A DNA stretch of 64,000 nt from positions 186,001 to 250,000 of the forward strand of contig DASRFA010000013.1 of assembly GCA_035651755.1 (NCBI GenBank), given 5' to 3'. The position numbers and the translations under genes were made by a program. The stretch is from DASRFA01 sp035651755 (GTDB taxonomy: Bacteria; Desulfobacterota; Binatia; UBA12015). Shown piece by piece: positions 15,327-27,463 of the stretch. The number at the start of each line of letters is the position of its first letter. Within the stretch, counting starts at the first letter, position 1. The notes beneath the pieces are model-generated. The model searched no databases. It was not told the origin of the DNA and saw only the letters and a list, made by a program, of their open reading frames with translations.

Positions 15327-15626
15327 TCACTTGCGACGTCGGCGTCGGTTCGTCGCGGCATTGCGCGCGGTGCGCCCGCTCGCGACCTCCTCCGCCGTCG
15401 CGGACGAGCGGCTCGGCGGCCGCTTCGCCGCCCGCGCGGCCCGCAGCTCGAGCGCGATCAGGCGCGCGTCGAGCGCTTCCAGCCTGCGGATGAGCCACTG
15501 CACTCGCGCCTCGAGGCGCGCGAGTGAGCCCCTGATTCCATCCGCGGAGGACACCGACGGGAAGCTGGCGTCGAGCCCGACGGTCGCCGGCGGAACTCTT
15601 CTGACCGCGATGCGGGCTCCGCGCAA
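15327..15626 (-). CDS. small basic coiled-coil protein, uncertain
   Basis: A 99-aa ORF with a likely coiled coil in the middle (LARLEARVQWLIRRLEALD and on, about residues 36-68) and a basic tail ending NRRRRRK, like small nucleoid- or RNA-associated proteins. The only upstream start is TTG; a GTG further in is possible. It lies between the nitronate monooxygenase and the aconitase gene, read in the same direction as aconitase and 58 bases beyond its end. I do not recognise a family. Confidence 0.38.
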   Translation of the reverse strand: MRGARIAVRRVPPATVGLDASFPSVSSADGIRGSLARLEARVQWLIRRLEALDARLIALELRAARAAKRPPSRSSATAEEVASGRTARNAATNRRRRRK

Positions 15627-15683
15627 GGCGAATTTCCGGGCGCCGGCGCTAGCGCGGAAGCCAGCGCGGTCGCTGCCTCGCCC

Positions 15684-18563
<2,880 letters not shown>

Positions 18564-18644
18564 CCTTCGAGATCTACTCCCGGGCTCGCGCTGCCGCAAT
18601 TTTTCGGGCGCGAGCGCGAGCGCGCGCTCGCGCCGCGCCCTCGC

Positions 18645-20165
18645 TTACAACCCGATGACCACTTTCGGCGGATATTTCGAGAACGTCGTGAGGTGCCCGC
18701 GGATGCCGCTTTGGAACGACTCGAGGTACGCGAGCTTCCGGATGAGGTAGCTGCGGGTCTCCTTCGGGTCGAGGTAGAGGTTGTAGAGCCGGCCGTAGGT
18801 GTACTTCTGGGTGATGCCCGTGAACCCTCCCGGGTTCAGGACGTCGCGATCGTCGTCGGACGTCGATGCGAGCATGAACTTGTACTCTCCGACCCGGAGC
18901 GCCGAGAACTGCTGGCCGAGCCAGTAGTAAAGGTACTTCCGGTTCGACGTCCCGTCGGGCGCGAGCAGGAACGACGTCTGGTCGACGCCGTCGATGAAGC
19001 GGTCGCTCGGGAGGCGCTCGCCGGCGCCCGCGAGATCCAGGAGAGTCGGGAAGAGATCGGTCTGCGAGAAGATCCCGTCGGAGACGCGGCCCGGCTCGAT
19101 CATGCCTTCCCACGCGACGACGGCCGGCACGCGCTGTCCGCCCTCCCAGGTCGACCCCTTGGCGCAGCGGAAGGGCGAGTATGCGGCGTCGGGCCAGGTC
19201 TCCATCTCGGGGCCGTTGTCGGAAGAGACGAAGATGAGCGTGTGCTCGAGCTGGCCGGTCTCGCGCAGCTCGGCCACCAGCCGGCCGACGATGTCGTCGA
19301 GCTCGATGATCGTGTCCTTGTAGGGGTGCTTCCCCGGCGACTTCCCGAGGAAGCGCTCGTGCGGGTAGTTGTCGAAGTGGGCGCCGCGCGTGCAGTGGTA
19401 GAGGAACCACGGGCGCGCGTCGGACTTCATGCGGCGGATGAAGGCGAGCGAGTACTCGGTCCACTTGTCGTCGAGCTGCGACAGGACCGGGATCGTCACC
19501 TCCTCGACGTTGCTGAGCTCCGAGCCGCGCGTCGCGTGCACGAAGCACTTGTTGAAGGGCTGGTTCTCGATCCACTTCGTACGCGCCGCGCTGTAGACGA
19601 TCTCCGGAAAGAACGAGGGATCGCGCCACTCGGTGTACATGTCCGAGACCGAGAGAAAGCCGTAGAAGTCGTCGAAGCCGACGTGCTGCGGCTGCGACTC
19701 GACGTTCTCCCCGAGGTGCCACTTGCCGACCGCCTGCGTCGCGTAGCCGGCCGCGGAGAGGAGCTCGGCGAGCGTGATCTCGCCCTGAAGCCCGCCCTTC
19801 TCGCCGTACATCGGCGGCCGCTGGAGGCCGTGCCGCATCGGCAGCCGCCCCGTGAGGAGGGACGCGCGCGACGGCGTGCAGGACGGCTCCGAGTAGCAGG
19901 ACGTGAGCCTGAGGCCCGCCGACGCGAGCCGGTCGATGAACGGCGTCGGCGCGCCGACCGCGGCGCCGCCGCCGTAGCAGCCGAAGTCGCCCCAGCCGAC
20001 GTCGTCCATGTAGACGAAGAGGAAGTTCGGCCGCCGCCCGCCGTGGCGCGCGCGGTACGCGTCGATCTTCGCGCGCGCCGCCGCGACCTCCTCGGGGAAG
20101 ACGAATGCGGGCTCGCGGTGGTCCGCGGTCTTGACGGTCGCCGCGGCGATCGGGTCGTGCTGCAT
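18645..20165 (-). CDS. type I sulfatase (arylsulfatase A-like)
   Basis: A 506-aa sulfatase with all key elements: MDDVGWGDFGCYGG (metal Asp54/Asp55), the formylglycine motif CTPSR with Cys96 to be modified by FGE, LPMRHGLQ, AVGKWHLGE (Lys/His), RGAHFDNYPH, and SSDNGPE (metal Asp/Asn). It hydrolyses a sulfate ester. There is no signal peptide, unusual for the class, so it probably acts in the cytoplasm unless the true start is upstream. A GAGGAG ribosome site supports the ATG used. It is 58 bases downstream of a cNMP-domain anion transporter, which could import its substrate. Confidence 0.93.
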   Translation of the reverse strand: MQHDPIAAATVKTADHREPAFVFPEEVAAARAKIDAYRARHGGRRPNFLFVYMDDVGWGDFGCYGGGAAVGAPTPFIDRLASAGLRLTSCYSEPSCTPSRASLLTGRLPMRHGLQRPPMYGEKGGLQGEITLAELLSAAGYATQAVGKWHLGENVESQPQHVGFDDFYGFLSVSDMYTEWRDPSFFPEIVYSAARTKWIENQPFNKCFVHATRGSELSNVEEVTIPVLSQLDDKWTEYSLAFIRRMKSDARPWFLYHCTRGAHFDNYPHERFLGKSPGKHPYKDTIIELDDIVGRLVAELRETGQLEHTLIFVSSDNGPEMETWPDAAYSPFRCAKGSTWEGGQRVPAVVAWEGMIEPGRVSDGIFSQTDLFPTLLDLAGAGERLPSDRFIDGVDQTSFLLAPDGTSNRKYLYYWLGQQFSALRVGEYKFMLASTSDDDRDVLNPGGFTGITQKYTYGRLYNLYLDPKETRSYLIRKLAYLESFQSGIRGHLTTFSKYPPKVVIGL

Positions 20166-20223
20166 CGCTTGCTCCTCGTGCTGTCTGCCGGTGTCGTGAG
20201 CGTCCGCGCCCCCAGCGCGCGGT

Positions 20224-22266
20224 TTACGGGACGAGTCCGAGCGCGCGCCACGCCGGGATCGAGACCGCCACGCCGAGCAGGTACACGAGCCCGTAGGACC
20301 AGGCGATCGGTCGCACCTGGCGATGCGTGAAGGCCTGCTCGCGCGTCCCGAGGTAGAGCGCCAGATAGTAGGCGCTCTGGTAGGGGAGGAACCAGACGCT
20401 GACGGCGGTCGACATGACGATCAGGAACGCGAGCGGCTGGATGCCGGCGCGGGTCGCGATCGGCACCGCGGTGATGGTGAGCAGCGAGACGAGCGGGAAG
20501 CTCGGCAGCACGAAGCGCGCCGCGAAGATGACGACCGTGAGCCCGAGGAGAAACACCGCGGGCCGCGAGGCGAGCGGGACGAGGATCGGCTCGAGCATGC
20601 GGATCAGCCAGTCGTCGATCCCGAGGTGCTTCACGACGCCCGTCAAGCTCAAGACGGCCGCCAGGTAGAAGAGGAAGTCCCAGAAGATCGCCGCCCGAAA
20701 CGCGGCGCGATCGAGCAGGTTCGCGCACGTGACGATGGTGAGCCCGATGAGCGCGACCCACGCGACGTCGATGCCGTGGATCGGAGCCGTCACCCAGCCG
20801 ATCGCCGCGCTCGAGATGACGAGGCCGTTCAGGATCTCGGCCCGCGACAGGGGGCCGAGCGCCTCGATCTGCGTTTCGACGAGTCCGGCGGACGTCGTGG
20901 GCTCGATCTCGGGCGGCAGGAGCCAGAAGGTCGCGGCGAGCCCGCCGACGAAGGTCACGATCGCCAGCGGCAGCGACGCGCCGAGCCAGCCGAGCCACGT
21001 GATGCCAGCCTGCTGCTCCGCGGGCAGGAGCCCGTACGCCAGGAGGTTCTCCGCCGCGCCCGTCAGGAAGAAGGGGCTCATCTGGCCGAAGCCGCACACC
21101 GCGGCCATCGCGAGCGACGCCGAGCCGCGGCTCCGGCGCGCGTAGCCGAGCGAGTCGGACAGCGCGAGCACGATCGGGGCTGCGATCGCGACCCCGGACG
21201 TCACGTCGGGCACGCACGACGTGATCCCGGTCCCGCCGAGCGCGAGCCCGATCGACTGGCCGCGGTGCGTAAGCGGGAAGCGCTTCAGGATGTGGAGCGC
21301 CATCCGGAAGAGGAGGCCCGAGGACTGGAGAGCCGCCGCCATCCCGAGCACGCCGATGATCAGGAAGAAGGGCGGGCTCGTGAAGCCGGAGACCGCGACC
21401 TCCGCGGGCGCGACCCCGAGCACGATCCAGCCCATCAGGAGGGCCAGGCCGACCCCGTAGTCGGGCAGGACGTCGGTCGCCCAGAACGCGGCCGCGGTCG
21501 CGAGCATCGCCAGCATGCGCCGGCCTTCGGGCGACAGCCCTTCCGGCAGCGGGACCAGCTCGATCGCGATGCCGAGCCCGATTCCGACTCCGGCGCCGAG
21601 AAGCGTCCGCCGGCGATCGGCGCCGCTCTCGGAGGCGGCGCCGGCCGGTCTTCCCGGCCGAGCGTCGCCGGCGCGCGCCGGCCGCGCGACGCGTCCGGAA
21701 GCCGAGTCCGCTTCCGCGAGCGAGCCGTCGAGCGCCGCCCGGAGCTCGGAGGCGCCCGGGCCGGCGGCCGCCCCCCCGGGCTGGGAGAGCCAGCGCGTCA
21801 CCGCGGAGCGAAGCCCGGAGAGCCGGCGATTCTCCGTCTGCAGCCGATCGCTCATCACCTCCATGAAATGGAAGGTGAGCCACGGATTCTCCTCGATCAG
21901 CGACTGGAACTTGTCGCGCGGCAGGCGCCACAGCTGGCTCTCGGTGCGGGCGACGACGGTCGCGTTCCGCGGGCGGTCGGAGAAGAGCGCGTTCTCGCCG
22001 AACCAGTCGTCCGGCTCGATCGTCGAGACCGCCTCCACCCCGTCGCGTCCGGTGCCGTCGGGGCCGTGCTTGACGTAGACGTCGAGGATGCCGGACTTGA
22101 CGATGAAGAACGCGTCGGCCGGCTCGCCCTCGACGCACACCGCGGTGCCGGCCGGCACGCGCTCCTCGCGCAGGTCGGCGATGATCTTCGCGAAGCCGCC
22201 CGGCGGGAGGTCGGCGAAGAGCGGGATCCGGCGAAGGACGGTGGCGAGGGATTCCGTGGGCGGCAT
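20224..22266 (-). CDS. cyclic-nucleotide-binding domain fused to DASS/SLC13-type anion transporter
   Basis: A 680-aa fusion. Residues 1-150 are a cNMP-binding beta roll: PLFADLPPGGFAKI, then VCVEGEPADAFFIVKSGILDVYV, then the phosphate-cassette-like DWFGENALFSDRPRNATVVA. A linker of about 70 residues rich in Ala and Gly follows. Residues ~225-680 are a polytopic transporter of the DASS (divalent anion:Na+ symporter) family, with duplicated hairpins around FGQMSPFFLTGAAENLL and FLPYQSAYYLAL. Likely cargo is a dicarboxylate or sulfate, gated or tuned by a cyclic nucleotide. The gene starts 12 bases after the GlcF-DUF4864 stop, so it belongs to the glycolate oxidase operon. Confidence 0.85.
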   Translation of the reverse strand: MPPTESLATVLRRIPLFADLPPGGFAKIIADLREERVPAGTAVCVEGEPADAFFIVKSGILDVYVKHGPDGTGRDGVEAVSTIEPDDWFGENALFSDRPRNATVVARTESQLWRLPRDKFQSLIEENPWLTFHFMEVMSDRLQTENRRLSGLRSAVTRWLSQPGGAAAGPGASELRAALDGSLAEADSASGRVARPARAGDARPGRPAGAASESGADRRRTLLGAGVGIGLGIAIELVPLPEGLSPEGRRMLAMLATAAAFWATDVLPDYGVGLALLMGWIVLGVAPAEVAVSGFTSPPFFLIIGVLGMAAALQSSGLLFRMALHILKRFPLTHRGQSIGLALGGTGITSCVPDVTSGVAIAAPIVLALSDSLGYARRSRGSASLAMAAVCGFGQMSPFFLTGAAENLLAYGLLPAEQQAGITWLGWLGASLPLAIVTFVGGLAATFWLLPPEIEPTTSAGLVETQIEALGPLSRAEILNGLVISSAAIGWVTAPIHGIDVAWVALIGLTIVTCANLLDRAAFRAAIFWDFLFYLAAVLSLTGVVKHLGIDDWLIRMLEPILVPLASRPAVFLLGLTVVIFAARFVLPSFPLVSLLTITAVPIATRAGIQPLAFLIVMSTAVSVWFLPYQSAYYLALYLGTREQAFTHRQVRPIAWSYGLVYLLGVAVSIPAWRALGLVP

Positions 22267-22278
22267 TCCGGTCCCGGG

Positions 22279-24162
22279 TCAGGTCGGCATTTCGTCCGGC
22301 GGCACGATCACGCAGCCGAGGATCTTCCATTGCCCGTCGGGCTGCCGATCCATCAGGTAGAGTGCGGTCGCCGGACGTCCCCGGGTATCGACGACCACGA
22401 CCTTCTGCGTCACCTCCCCGGCGACGATCGACAGCTCGGCGAAGCGGACGTCGCGCGGCCGGTAGAGCGGCGCATACGCGCTCTTCACCATCCGGAGGAA
22501 GTTCTCCGGGGTGCCGAACAGCTCCTGGATCGCGGGCGCGGCGAACGCGAAGGCGGCCGCGCCGTCGTCGCGCCGGAGCGCGTCGATCTGGTCGGAGATC
22601 GCGCGGCGGATCGCGTCGCGATCGCGCGCCGCGAGGAGCTCGTCGTCGTCCTCGGGCGCGCCCTCGACCGGTGTGGCTCCCCTCGTCGGCTCGTCGGCCG
22701 GCGTTTCGCTCGACGATGCCGGCGTGGCCGAAGCGAGCGGCGTGGCGGCCGGCGACGGGGAACGAGCCGCCGCCGTCGCGGTCGGCGGAGCCGGGCCCTC
22801 GCGTCCGCTGCACGCCGCGAGCGACGCGGCGAGCGAGACGGCCAGCGCCGCCGCGACCGCGGAGAGCGCGCCGTCCGCGGCGCGCGCGTGGGCGGGCCTC
22901 GCGGGCCGCCCCGTCGCGCGCTGCTCGCCGACCGCGTGCGCTCGCGCCAGCAGGTCGATCGGGTGGGCGACCTCGACCGCCATCCCGCGTGCGATCGCGC
23001 CCGCGCGGATCTGCAGGAGGCAGCCGGGGTTCGCCGCGGCCACGACCTCGGCGCCGCTCTCCGCGATCCGATCGAGCTTCCTCTCGCGGAGCCGGGACGC
23101 CATCGCGGGCTCCGTCAGGTTGTACGTCCCCGCGCTGCCGCAGCAGGCGTCGGAGTCGGCGAGCCCGACCAGCTCGATCCCGGGGATCGCGGCGAGGAGC
23201 GATCGCGGCTCCGCGCGGACGCCCTGCGCGTGCGCGAGGTGGCAGGGATCGTGGATCGCGACCCGGCGTCGCAGTGCGCGCACCGGCTCGGGAAGCCCGA
23301 GCTCCGCGAGCAGCGCGAGCGGGTCGCGAACGATGGCGGCGGCACGGCGAGCGAGCGCATCGTCCGGCAAGAGGCGCTCGACCTCGCGCAGGAACGCGCC
23401 GCAGCCCGCGGCGCTCGGGATGGCCCAGTCGACGTCCGCGAACGGCAGCGCGCGGAGGAGGTCGCGCGCGAGGCGCGCGGCGCCGGCCTCGTCTCCGAGG
23501 TGGAGCGCGAGGGCTCCGCAGCAGCCCTGCGCGCGCGGCACGAGGACGCGCACTCCGGCGCGCGCGAGAAGCGCGACGGTCGCGCGCGCCGTGTCGGGGA
23601 AGAGCGTCTCGGCGACGCAGCCCGCGAGGTAGAGAGCCGTGCCGCGCCGCGGCCCGCTCGCGTCCACGACCTCGGGCAGCGCATCGCGCGCGCCCGCCGG
23701 CGGCACGGCGGCCGCGTAGGCGAGCCAGGGCCCGATCGCGGTCGCGGCGGACGCGCGCGCCGCCGCGACGGCGGCGCGCGACCCGCCGATCGCGCGCAGG
23801 GGCGCGAACGCGAGCCGCCGTGCGGGCCGGCTCGCGAGCACGCGACCGAGCAGGCGCCGCGCGAAGCGCTGCAGTCGCGGTCGATGCGCCTCGAGCGCCG
23901 GCCGCGCCGCCTCGATGAGCTCGCCGTACGGGACCCCCGACGGACATGCCGTCTCGCACGCGCGGCACCCGAGGCAGCCGTCCAGGTGCGCGATCACCTC
24001 CGCGCTCGGCAGGAGGCGGCGATCCTCGAGCGCGCGCAGCAGCAGGATGCGGCCGCGCGGCGAGTCGGCCTCGGTTCCGAGCTCCGCGTACGTCGGGCAG
24101 GCGGGCAGGCAGAGGCCGCAGTGGACGCAGGTGAGCAGCTTGTCGGCCGGCGCGAACGACAT
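22279..24162 (-). CDS. glcF: glycolate oxidase iron-sulfur subunit fused to lipoprotein-like DUF4864 tail
   Basis: A 627-aa protein. Residues 1-~410 are GlcF: two 4Fe-4S motifs, CVHCGLCLPACP at 12-23 and CLGCRACETACP at 63-74, then two CCG domains (QGCCGALALHLGD, HDPCHLAHAQG, DACCGSAGTYNL). GlcF passes electrons from the flavin subunits to quinone. After ~residue 425 comes a hydrophobic run ending in LAAC-SG, exactly like a lipoprotein signal and lipobox (about residue 450), a Pro/Thr/Ser linker, and a ~120-aa DUF4864 domain (DAIRRAISDQIDALRRDD to the end). No ATG, GTG or TTG lies in frame before the lipobox, so in this sequence it is one polypeptide. Either a true fusion or an indel joining two genes. 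Confidence 0.82.
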   Translation of the reverse strand: MSFAPADKLLTCVHCGLCLPACPTYAELGTEADSPRGRILLLRALEDRRLLPSAEVIAHLDGCLGCRACETACPSGVPYGELIEAARPALEAHRPRLQRFARRLLGRVLASRPARRLAFAPLRAIGGSRAAVAAARASAATAIGPWLAYAAAVPPAGARDALPEVVDASGPRRGTALYLAGCVAETLFPDTARATVALLARAGVRVLVPRAQGCCGALALHLGDEAGAARLARDLLRALPFADVDWAIPSAAGCGAFLREVERLLPDDALARRAAAIVRDPLALLAELGLPEPVRALRRRVAIHDPCHLAHAQGVRAEPRSLLAAIPGIELVGLADSDACCGSAGTYNLTEPAMASRLRERKLDRIAESGAEVVAAANPGCLLQIRAGAIARGMAVEVAHPIDLLARAHAVGEQRATGRPARPAHARAADGALSAVAAALAVSLAASLAACSGREGPAPPTATAAARSPSPAATPLASATPASSSETPADEPTRGATPVEGAPEDDDELLAARDRDAIRRAISDQIDALRRDDGAAAFAFAAPAIQELFGTPENFLRMVKSAYAPLYRPRDVRFAELSIVAGEVTQKVVVVDTRGRPATALYLMDRQPDGQWKILGCVIVPPDEMPT

Positions 24163-24253
24163 GCGGAGGCGCGAGCTTATCGCGCGCCGGCGGCCGCGGT
24201 CGAGGTCGCGCGCGATCCGCCCGAGGCGGCGAGCGCGGTCCGCCGAGCGCGCT

Positions 24254-25588
24254 TCAGATTCCGCCCGGCATCCGCCCGGGAGAAAGCAGGCGCGCCGGAT
24301 CGAACGCGGTCTTCACGCCGCGCATGAGCTCGAGCCCGCCGCCGACGTCGCCCCAGGCATCCGCGTCGCCCACCAGTAGTTGCTTGACGACCGGGGACGC
24401 CCGCTCCACGACCAGGTACCCGCCGCCCGCGACGAGCGCGGGGCGGAGCCGCCGCACGAGGGGCGCGACCGCGCGCGGCGCGGGCACGAGGGCCCGCAGC
24501 ACGCCGGTCGCGACGTCCGCCAGGATGGCGACCCGCGTGCCCTCCGACGCGGCCGCGTCGACGAGGGCGCGACTGCACGCCGCGACGCTCCCCGGCAGCG
24601 TCGACGCGCGCAGCACCGCCGCGGCCGGCCGGAGGGGAAACGAGGCGAGGTCCTCGCGGACGGCGGTCGCGCCGGCAATCGGGTGCGAAGCGAGGCCGCG
24701 CACGCCGGCGACGCGCTCGACCCGCATCACCGCGTCCTCGACCTCGGCGGCGATCCCGGCCACGCCGACGATCGCGCGCGCGGCCGCCGAGGATGCGGCC
24801 GGCGCCGGGTGTCCTTCACTTTCCGCCGGGACCTCGATCGCGAGCCAGAGCGGGTCGAGCGCGTCGCGCACCGCGAGCGCGACGAGCGCCGCCTGGTCCA
24901 GGTCTTCGCAGTCGACCGCGATCGCGCGCTCGAGCGGCGGACGCGGGCGGAGCTTGAAGGTCGCCGATACGACGACGCCGAGCGAGCCGAGCGCGCCGAC
25001 GTGCAGCTTCGGGAGGTCGTAGCCGGCGACGTTCTTCACGACGCGGCCGCCGCCCCGGACGAGCGCGCCGTCGGCCGCGACGATCTCGATTCCGAGCAGC
25101 AGGTCGCGCACCGCGCCCTGCGAGGCGCGCAGCGGGCCGGAGAGGTTGGCGGCGATCATCCCGCCGACGGTGGTCGCCTCGGGGCACGGCGGATCGACCG
25201 CCAGCCATTGCCCGTGGCGCGCGAGCGCCTCGCGCAGGACGGCGATGGAGCAGCCGGCGGCGACGGTCGCCGTCATGTCGGCCGGCTGGTGGTCGAGGAT
25301 GCCGCCGAGCCGGTCGAGGCGCAGGAGCACGTCGCAGCGCTCCGGCGGGGCGCCGACGTCCAGGTGGCGGCCGAGGCCGGTCGGGACGAGCGCGAGGCCG
25401 AGATCGCCGCACGTGCGGATGACGGCGCGCACCTCGTCCACGCTCGCGGGCCGGACGACGATGCGCGGCGCGATGCCGTCGACGCGGTCGGCGCTCCCGG
25501 CCGGCGTCGCGAACGGCTCGCCGACGATCGCCGCGAAGCGCTCGGCGGGCGCGCTCGCACGAACGCGCGCTGGGATCGCTTGCGTCAT
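24254..25588 (-). CDS. glcE: glycolate oxidase FAD-binding subunit
   Basis: A 444-aa FAD-linked (VAO/PCMH) protein: IVVRPASVDEVRAVIRTC, then LVPTGLGRHLDVG, and the FAD-binding stretch PPCPEATTVGGMIAANLSGP with GGRVVKNVAGYDLPKLHVGALG, a GlcE hallmark. It ends with the family's PARLLSPGRMPGGI. GlcE forms glycolate oxidase with GlcD and GlcF, oxidising glycolate to glyoxylate at the membrane. It follows glcD by 10 bases. The 91 bases to glcF hold nothing obvious. Length is slightly above E. coli GlcE. Confidence 0.92.
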   Translation of the reverse strand: MTQAIPARVRASAPAERFAAIVGEPFATPAGSADRVDGIAPRIVVRPASVDEVRAVIRTCGDLGLALVPTGLGRHLDVGAPPERCDVLLRLDRLGGILDHQPADMTATVAAGCSIAVLREALARHGQWLAVDPPCPEATTVGGMIAANLSGPLRASQGAVRDLLLGIEIVAADGALVRGGGRVVKNVAGYDLPKLHVGALGSLGVVVSATFKLRPRPPLERAIAVDCEDLDQAALVALAVRDALDPLWLAIEVPAESEGHPAPAASSAAARAIVGVAGIAAEVEDAVMRVERVAGVRGLASHPIAGATAVREDLASFPLRPAAAVLRASTLPGSVAACSRALVDAAASEGTRVAILADVATGVLRALVPAPRAVAPLVRRLRPALVAGGGYLVVERASPVVKQLLVGDADAWGDVGGGLELMRGVKTAFDPARLLSPGRMPGGI

Positions 25589-25598
25589 CGGCGCCGCT

Positions 25599-27026
25599 TC
25601 ACATCGCCGCCTGCCGGCGCGGGGCGCGCGCCTCCACGCACACCTTCGCGTCGGGGAGCACCTTGTGCGGGTTCGCGCGGTGCTCGGGGTCGAATACGGA
25701 CCGCAGCCGCACCATCCAGCCCAGGTCGTCCGGCGAGAAGAGGAGGGGCATCTGGCGGATCTTCTCGACGCCGATCCCGTGCTCCCCGGTCAAGCTGCCG
25801 CCGAGCGCGACGCACGCCTCGAGGATCTCCTCGCCCGCCGCGAGCACGCGCCGCACCTCGCCGGCGTCGCGCTCGTCGAAGAGGATGATCGGGTGGATGT
25901 TGCCGTCGCCGGCGTGGAAGACGTTCCCGATCCGGAGGGCGTGGCGCTCGCCGATCGCCGCGATCGCCCGCACGATGTCCGGGACCCGCGTCCGCGGCAC
26001 GACGCCGTCCTGCGTGCAGTAGTTCGGCGCCAGGCGCCCGACGGCGCCGAAGGCGCGCTTCCGGCACTTCCAGAGGAGCGCGCGCTCCGCCTCGTCGCGC
26101 GCGCGACGGATCTCGCGCGCGCGATGCCGCAGGCAGACGTCGGCGACCGAGCGCGCATGCTCGTCGAGGCCGGCCGCGGGCCCGTCGACCTCGACGATCA
26201 GGACCGCGCCCGCGTCGACCGGGAGGCCGGCCCGGAACGCCGCCTCGACCGCCTGGAGGATGAGGCGATCCATCATCTCGAGAGCCGCCGGCACGATTCC
26301 GGCCGCGATGATGCCGGACACCGCCTCGCTCGCGTCGTCGACCGAGTCGAAGACCGCGAGCAGCGTGCGATGACCTTCCGGCGCGCGCGTCAAGCGCAGG
26401 ACGAGGCGCGTCGCGATGCCGAGCGTCCCCTCGCTCCCGACGACGACTCCCACCAGGTCGTACCCCGGCCGGTCCTCGACCGCGCCCCCGAGCGCCACCA
26501 CGTCGCCCGACGGAAGGACGAGCTCGACGCCGAGCACGTGGTTCACGGTCACGCCGTACTTGAGCGTGTGCGGTCCGCCGGAGTTCTCGGCCGCGTTGCC
26601 GCCGATCGTGCACGCCGCCTGGCTCGACGGGTCGGGGGCGTACAGGAGTCCCTCGCCCTCGACCGCGCGCGTGACCTTGAGGTTCACGACGCCCGCCTGC
26701 GCGACCACCCGGCGGTTCCGGACGTCGACCGACTCGATCTCGGTGAGCCGGCTCGTGCAGACCATCACCGGTGCGGCGACCGGGAGCGTGCCGCCGGCGA
26801 GGCCGGTTCCCGCACCGCGCGGCACGAAGGGGATACCGTCCGCGGCGAGCAGCCGGACGACCGCGGCGACCTCCTCCGGCGTGCGCGGCAGGACGACGAG
26901 GTCCGGCGCGGCGCGCTCGAGGGTGTAGCCGTCGCACTCGTAGACGAGGAGCGCTTCCCGTCGATCGACGACGGCGTCGTCCCCGACGACCGCGCGCAGC
27001 CGCTGGGCGAGACCGGATGTGCTCAT
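25599..27026 (-). CDS. glcD: glycolate oxidase subunit GlcD (FAD-linked oxidase)
   Basis: A 475-aa protein from ATG 27026 (MSTSGLAQRLRAVVGDDAVV). FAD-binding signature PFVPRGAGTGLAGG, then DPSSQAACTIGGNAAENSGGPHTLKYG, VVVGSEGTLGI, and the C-terminal VFHAGDGNIHP and LTGEHGIGVEK motifs that place the active-site histidines. It is the catalytic subunit for glycolate (or D-lactate-like 2-hydroxyacid) oxidation. The ATG overlaps the upstream SnoaL-like stop as ATGA. glcD-glcE-glcF order and spacing indicate one operon. Confidence 0.94.
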   Translation of the reverse strand: MSTSGLAQRLRAVVGDDAVVDRREALLVYECDGYTLERAAPDLVVLPRTPEEVAAVVRLLAADGIPFVPRGAGTGLAGGTLPVAAPVMVCTSRLTEIESVDVRNRRVVAQAGVVNLKVTRAVEGEGLLYAPDPSSQAACTIGGNAAENSGGPHTLKYGVTVNHVLGVELVLPSGDVVALGGAVEDRPGYDLVGVVVGSEGTLGIATRLVLRLTRAPEGHRTLLAVFDSVDDASEAVSGIIAAGIVPAALEMMDRLILQAVEAAFRAGLPVDAGAVLIVEVDGPAAGLDEHARSVADVCLRHRAREIRRARDEAERALLWKCRKRAFGAVGRLAPNYCTQDGVVPRTRVPDIVRAIAAIGERHALRIGNVFHAGDGNIHPIILFDERDAGEVRRVLAAGEEILEACVALGGSLTGEHGIGVEKIRQMPLLFSPDDLGWMVRLRSVFDPEHRANPHKVLPDAKVCVEARAPRRQAAM

Positions 27027-27463
27027 TGCCCGCCCGGTAGCGCTCCCGGCCGGACCGGGTCGACGCGGGTCCAGAGAGTCGTCGCGTCGCGCTTCCGGAT
27101 GCGCCACGCGCCGGCGTCGCGGACGAGGTCGTCGCGATAGCGGACCGCGACCGCGAGATCGCGCAACTCACCGGCCTCGCGCGAGCGGTGGTACGCGATC
27201 GCGTACGTCTCGCAGGCTGCGGAATCGCCGGTCACCTCGACCAGCTGGTTGCCCACGAAATGCATCGTGCCCTCGTAGCGGGCGAGCGACCGGCGAAGGG
27301 ACGCGAGCGCGTCGCCGACGCGCCCGTGCGCGAGCGCGCCCGCGTACTCCGCATCCGGCGTGAAGCAGGCGGCCACGGCATCGAAGTCTCGGCGGTCGAC
27401 CGCGGCGGCGTAGCGCAGCACGACGTCCTTCACCGCCTCCCGGTCGCGCAACTCCTGCAGCAT
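27023..27463 (-). CDS. SnoaL-like (NTF2-fold) protein
   Basis: A 146-aa protein from ATG 27463: LRDREAVKDVVLRYAAAVDRRDFDAVAACFTPDAEY is the classic helix and loop of the SnoaL/NTF2 cone fold. Later come HFVGNQLVEVTGDSAACETYAIAYH and WRIRKRD. Such proteins are small hydrolases, isomerases or binding proteins. A GTG seven codons earlier (27484) is an alternative start. It is the first gene of the glcDEF operon and overlaps glcD by 4 bases, suggesting a role on a hydroxyacid pathway intermediate; the reaction is unknown. Confidence 0.82.
   Translation of the reverse strand: MLQELRDREAVKDVVLRYAAAVDRRDFDAVAACFTPDAEYAGALAHGRVGDALASLRRSLARYEGTMHFVGNQLVEVTGDSAACETYAIAYHRSREAGELRDLAVAVRYRDDLVRDAGAWRIRKRDATTLWTRVDPVRPGALPGGQ

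Noticed and set aside
19496..23968. Open minus-strand frame of 1490 codons across the DASS and GlcF genes
   Set aside because: Almost entirely Arg/Ala/Gly/Pro, a frame-shifted image of the real genes in the same direction.
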